Shown one piece after another: positions 62,359-64,000 of a stretch of 64,000 nt of DNA (its first letter is position 1; the number at the start of each line of letters is the position of its first letter). The position numbers were made by a program, and so were the translations under genes. The notes under the pieces were generated by a model, which was given only the letters and a program-made list of their open reading frames with translations, was not told the DNA's origin and ran no database searches. Source of the DNA: Betaproteobacteria bacterium (GTDB lineage Bacteria; Pseudomonadota; Gammaproteobacteria; Burkholderiales; Rhodocyclaceae); NCBI GenBank assembly GCA_020621865.1, contig JAHRYW010000004.1, positions 124,001-188,000 of the forward strand, in the 5' to 3' direction.

Positions 62359-64000
62359 GGCATCCCCCCTCGTTGCGGCGCTTCGTCCAAAATGGCCAGG
62401 GCCTGGTCCAGATCCCAGTTGCCCAGCGCGTGATCGATCGCGGCAATCTGCCGCGGCGAGAGCACCTTGCCCAGGCGCCCCTTGTGCAAACGCCAGAATT
62501 CCTCGACTTCGCCATCGCCTTCACTCAACTGCCGTCGCAACAATACCAGCAGATCGGCGACCGGCAATCCGCTGTCATGCGAATCGACCACGGCATGCCC
62601 GTCCGGCAGACCGGCCAGCTGGCCGAGAATGGGCTGCAAACGAGCCTCGACTTCGGCCAGTTCGCCATAGGGTTCGACGATGCCGCCCTTGATCGCGTTT
62701 TCCAGTTCGATCAGCGCCAGTTGCAAGTCGGTCATCGCAAAAGTACCGGCCAGTCCCTTGAGCGTATGGACCTGACGCTCGGCCGCTTCCATCTCGCCAC
62801 GTACCAGCCTTTCCTCAAGCAATCCCGACCAGCCCTTGCAATCGTCGACAAAACGCCGCAGGGCGCCGACCAGGAAGGGCAGCCGGCCGCCAAAGCGGCG
62901 CAGCAGGACCGTCGATTCGATGCCCGGCACCTGCTCCAGAAACGCCTCGATCGACCGCTCCGGCTTCTCCGGCGGCACTTCCTTGGCAGGCGGCAAATCC
63001 AGTGCCGGCCTCGACAGCCAATAAGGCTGCAACATCGCCAGCAGTTCATCGGGTTCGAAGGGTTTGGCAATGTAGCCGTTAACCCCCTTGGCCATGTGGT
63101 CAGCCATGCCGTGCCCGGCCACATGGGCGGTCATCGCAATGACCGGCAGGCGCTCGAAGTGCGCCAGGCTGCGTATTTTCTGCGTGGCCTCGCGACCGTC
63201 CATGACCGGCATTTCCAGATCCATCAGAACCACGGCGTAGTGCTCCGGATAATGGGCAGCCAGGCACTCCAATGCCGCCAGGCCGTTTTCGGCGACATCG
63301 ACGTTGGCGCCCCAGCCACGCAGAATCTCACCGGCCACCTGTTGATTGATTTCGTTGTCTTCGACCAGCAGGATGGACATGCCGAGCAGGCAATCCGGGC
63401 GCGGTACCGCGTATTCCGCCATGCCATGCTCGTCGCCGCTGGCCGCCACGCCGCAGACGCGGCGCAGGGCACTCGGCAGCAAGGGCTTCTGGATCACCTC
63501 GGTGATCCCCGGATGGTTTGCCTCGTGCCGCAGCGAGGTCGGGTCCGCGGCCGAGACAACGATGGTCTTTGCCGGCAACTGCCGCTCCATGATGCGCAAG
63601 GCATCGACGACCTCGCTCCCCGACATCTCCGGCATCACCCAGTCGAGGATCAGCAGGTCGTACATATCGCCGCTCGTCGCAGTCAGCCTGCCGATGGCAT
63701 CGAGGCCGCCAGGCGACTGGTCGACTTCCCGGCAGCCCATCGACGCCAGCATCGCGGCCATGCTCTGCCGCGCCGCCGGGTAATCGTCGACGACCAGGGC
63801 GCGCAGGCACGACAGATCAGCTTCGGCGCCGAGATCGGCGGCATCCGGAGCGACCGGCAGGCGAATCGAGAAATGAAAATCGCTGCCCCGGCCGGGTTCG
63901 CTTTCGACTTCCAGCACGCCGCCCATGGCGCTGACCAGGCGCTTTGAAATTGCCAACCCCAGTCCGGTACCGCCGTATTTCCGCGTCGTCGAGCCGTCGG
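62355..64000 (-). CDS. Hybrid sensor histidine kinase, C-terminal part
   Basis: The gene runs off the window at its 5' end; about 548 C-terminal residues are seen. The HATPase G2 box ([16 protein letters not shown]) is at the edge, followed by two receivers ([12 protein letters not shown] and [12 protein letters not shown], with phospho-Asp in each) and an HPt domain ([11 protein letters not shown]; His at about nt 62775). The order HK-REC-REC-HPt is a BarA/ArcB-like phosphorelay. It overlaps the HD-GYP regulator by 4 nt. Confidence 0.93.
   Translation of the reverse strand, partial: DGSTTRKYGGTGLGLAISKRLVSAMGGVLEVESEPGRGSDFHFSIRLPVAPDAADLGAEADLSCLRALVVDDYPAARQSMAAMLASMGCREVDQSPGGLDAIGRLTATSGDMYDLLILDWVMPEMSGSEVVDALRIMERQLPAKTIVVSAADPTSLRHEANHPGITEVIQKPLLPSALRRVCGVAASGDEHGMAEYAVPRPDCLLGMSILLVEDNEINQQVAGEILRGWGANVDVAENGLAALECLAAHYPEHYAVVLMDLEMPVMDGREATQKIRSLAHFERLPVIAMTAHVAGHGMADHMAKGVNGYIAKPFEPDELLAMLQPYWLSRPALDLPPAKEVPPEKPERSIEAFLEQVPGIESTVLLRRFGGRLPFLVGALRRFVDDCKGWSGLLEERLVRGEMEAAERQVHTLKGLAGTFAMTDLQLALIELENAIKGGIVEPYGELAEVEARLQPILGQLAGLPDGHAVVDSHDSGLPVADLLVLLRRQLSEGDGEVEEFWRLHKGRLGKVLSPRQIAAIDHALGNWDLDQALAILDEAPQRGGMP

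Overview
This 64 kb window is GC-rich, densely packed chromosomal DNA. It most resembles a Rhodocyclales-type betaproteobacterium (Dechloromonas, Azonexus or Azospira relatives). Evidence for this is the mlaFEDACB - ABC - bolA/ibaG - murA - hisG - hisD order, kdsD-kdsC-lptC-lptA, tandem phasins (polyhydroxyalkanoate storage), a nitrogenase accessory protein (NafY) and an MSHA-like type IV pilus cluster. The genus is an inference. I see no rRNA, tRNA, CRISPR array or transposase.

Layout. 1-4.2 kb: the 3' part of hisC on the plus strand, a small unknown gene, then minus-strand hisG-hisD followed by a chrA pair that is flanked by two direct copies of a short repeat. 4.2-11.5 kb (minus strand): cold-shock gene, a leftover 3' tail of a second murA, murA, ibaG, an ABC-2 exporter and the Mla lipid-transport operon. 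11.6-30.1 kb: an MSHA-like pilus locus with a sigma-54 response regulator, ATPases, secretin, inner-membrane platform, an 854-residue minor-pilin-like protein, an adenylate cyclase, a histidine kinase, and a major pilin behind a clear -24/-12 promoter. 30.1-34.9 kb: cation/proton antiporter and Kdo/LPS-export genes. 34.9-36.3 kb: two phasins. 36.4-44.3 kb: CinA-like, EI24, HrpA, VF530-type, hemerythrin and cold-shock/DUF1294 genes. 44.3-47.7 kb: a small nitrogen-fixation-type island (perfect sigma-54 promoter, NifA-type TGT-N10-ACA sites, an 86-residue protein and nafY) next to a tandem nitroreductase and an ankyrin gene. 47.7-51.7 kb: a frameshifted hybrid kinase and a zinc-ribbon PD-(D/E)XK nuclease-like protein. 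51.7-58.6 kb: crcB, glnS, an orphan adenine methyltransferase, pyrF, a metallopeptidase, a thioredoxin-like protein and an M23 peptidase. 58.6-64 kb: small genes, then a minus-strand operon of hybrid kinase, HD-GYP regulator, porin and phosphate-binding-like protein.

Most unusual signal: twelve copies of a ~40-45 bp element are scattered through the window, six in each orientation. Each has a core reading GACCGTAGCATTT followed on one side by A/T tracts spaced about one helical turn apart. Seven lie in frame inside protein genes and five lie between genes. The layout (short core plus phased A/T tracts, both strands, coding and intergenic) resembles the uptake signal sequences of Pasteurellaceae, although a tiny mobile repeat is the main alternative. 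I know of no described element with this sequence.

Second-messenger and nitrogen control recur. MshE carries a c-di-GMP-binding MshEN domain, an adenylate cyclase sits inside the pilus cluster, an HD-GYP protein sits at the end, and sigma-54 promoters precede the pilin, the hemerythrin and the two nitrogen-island genes.
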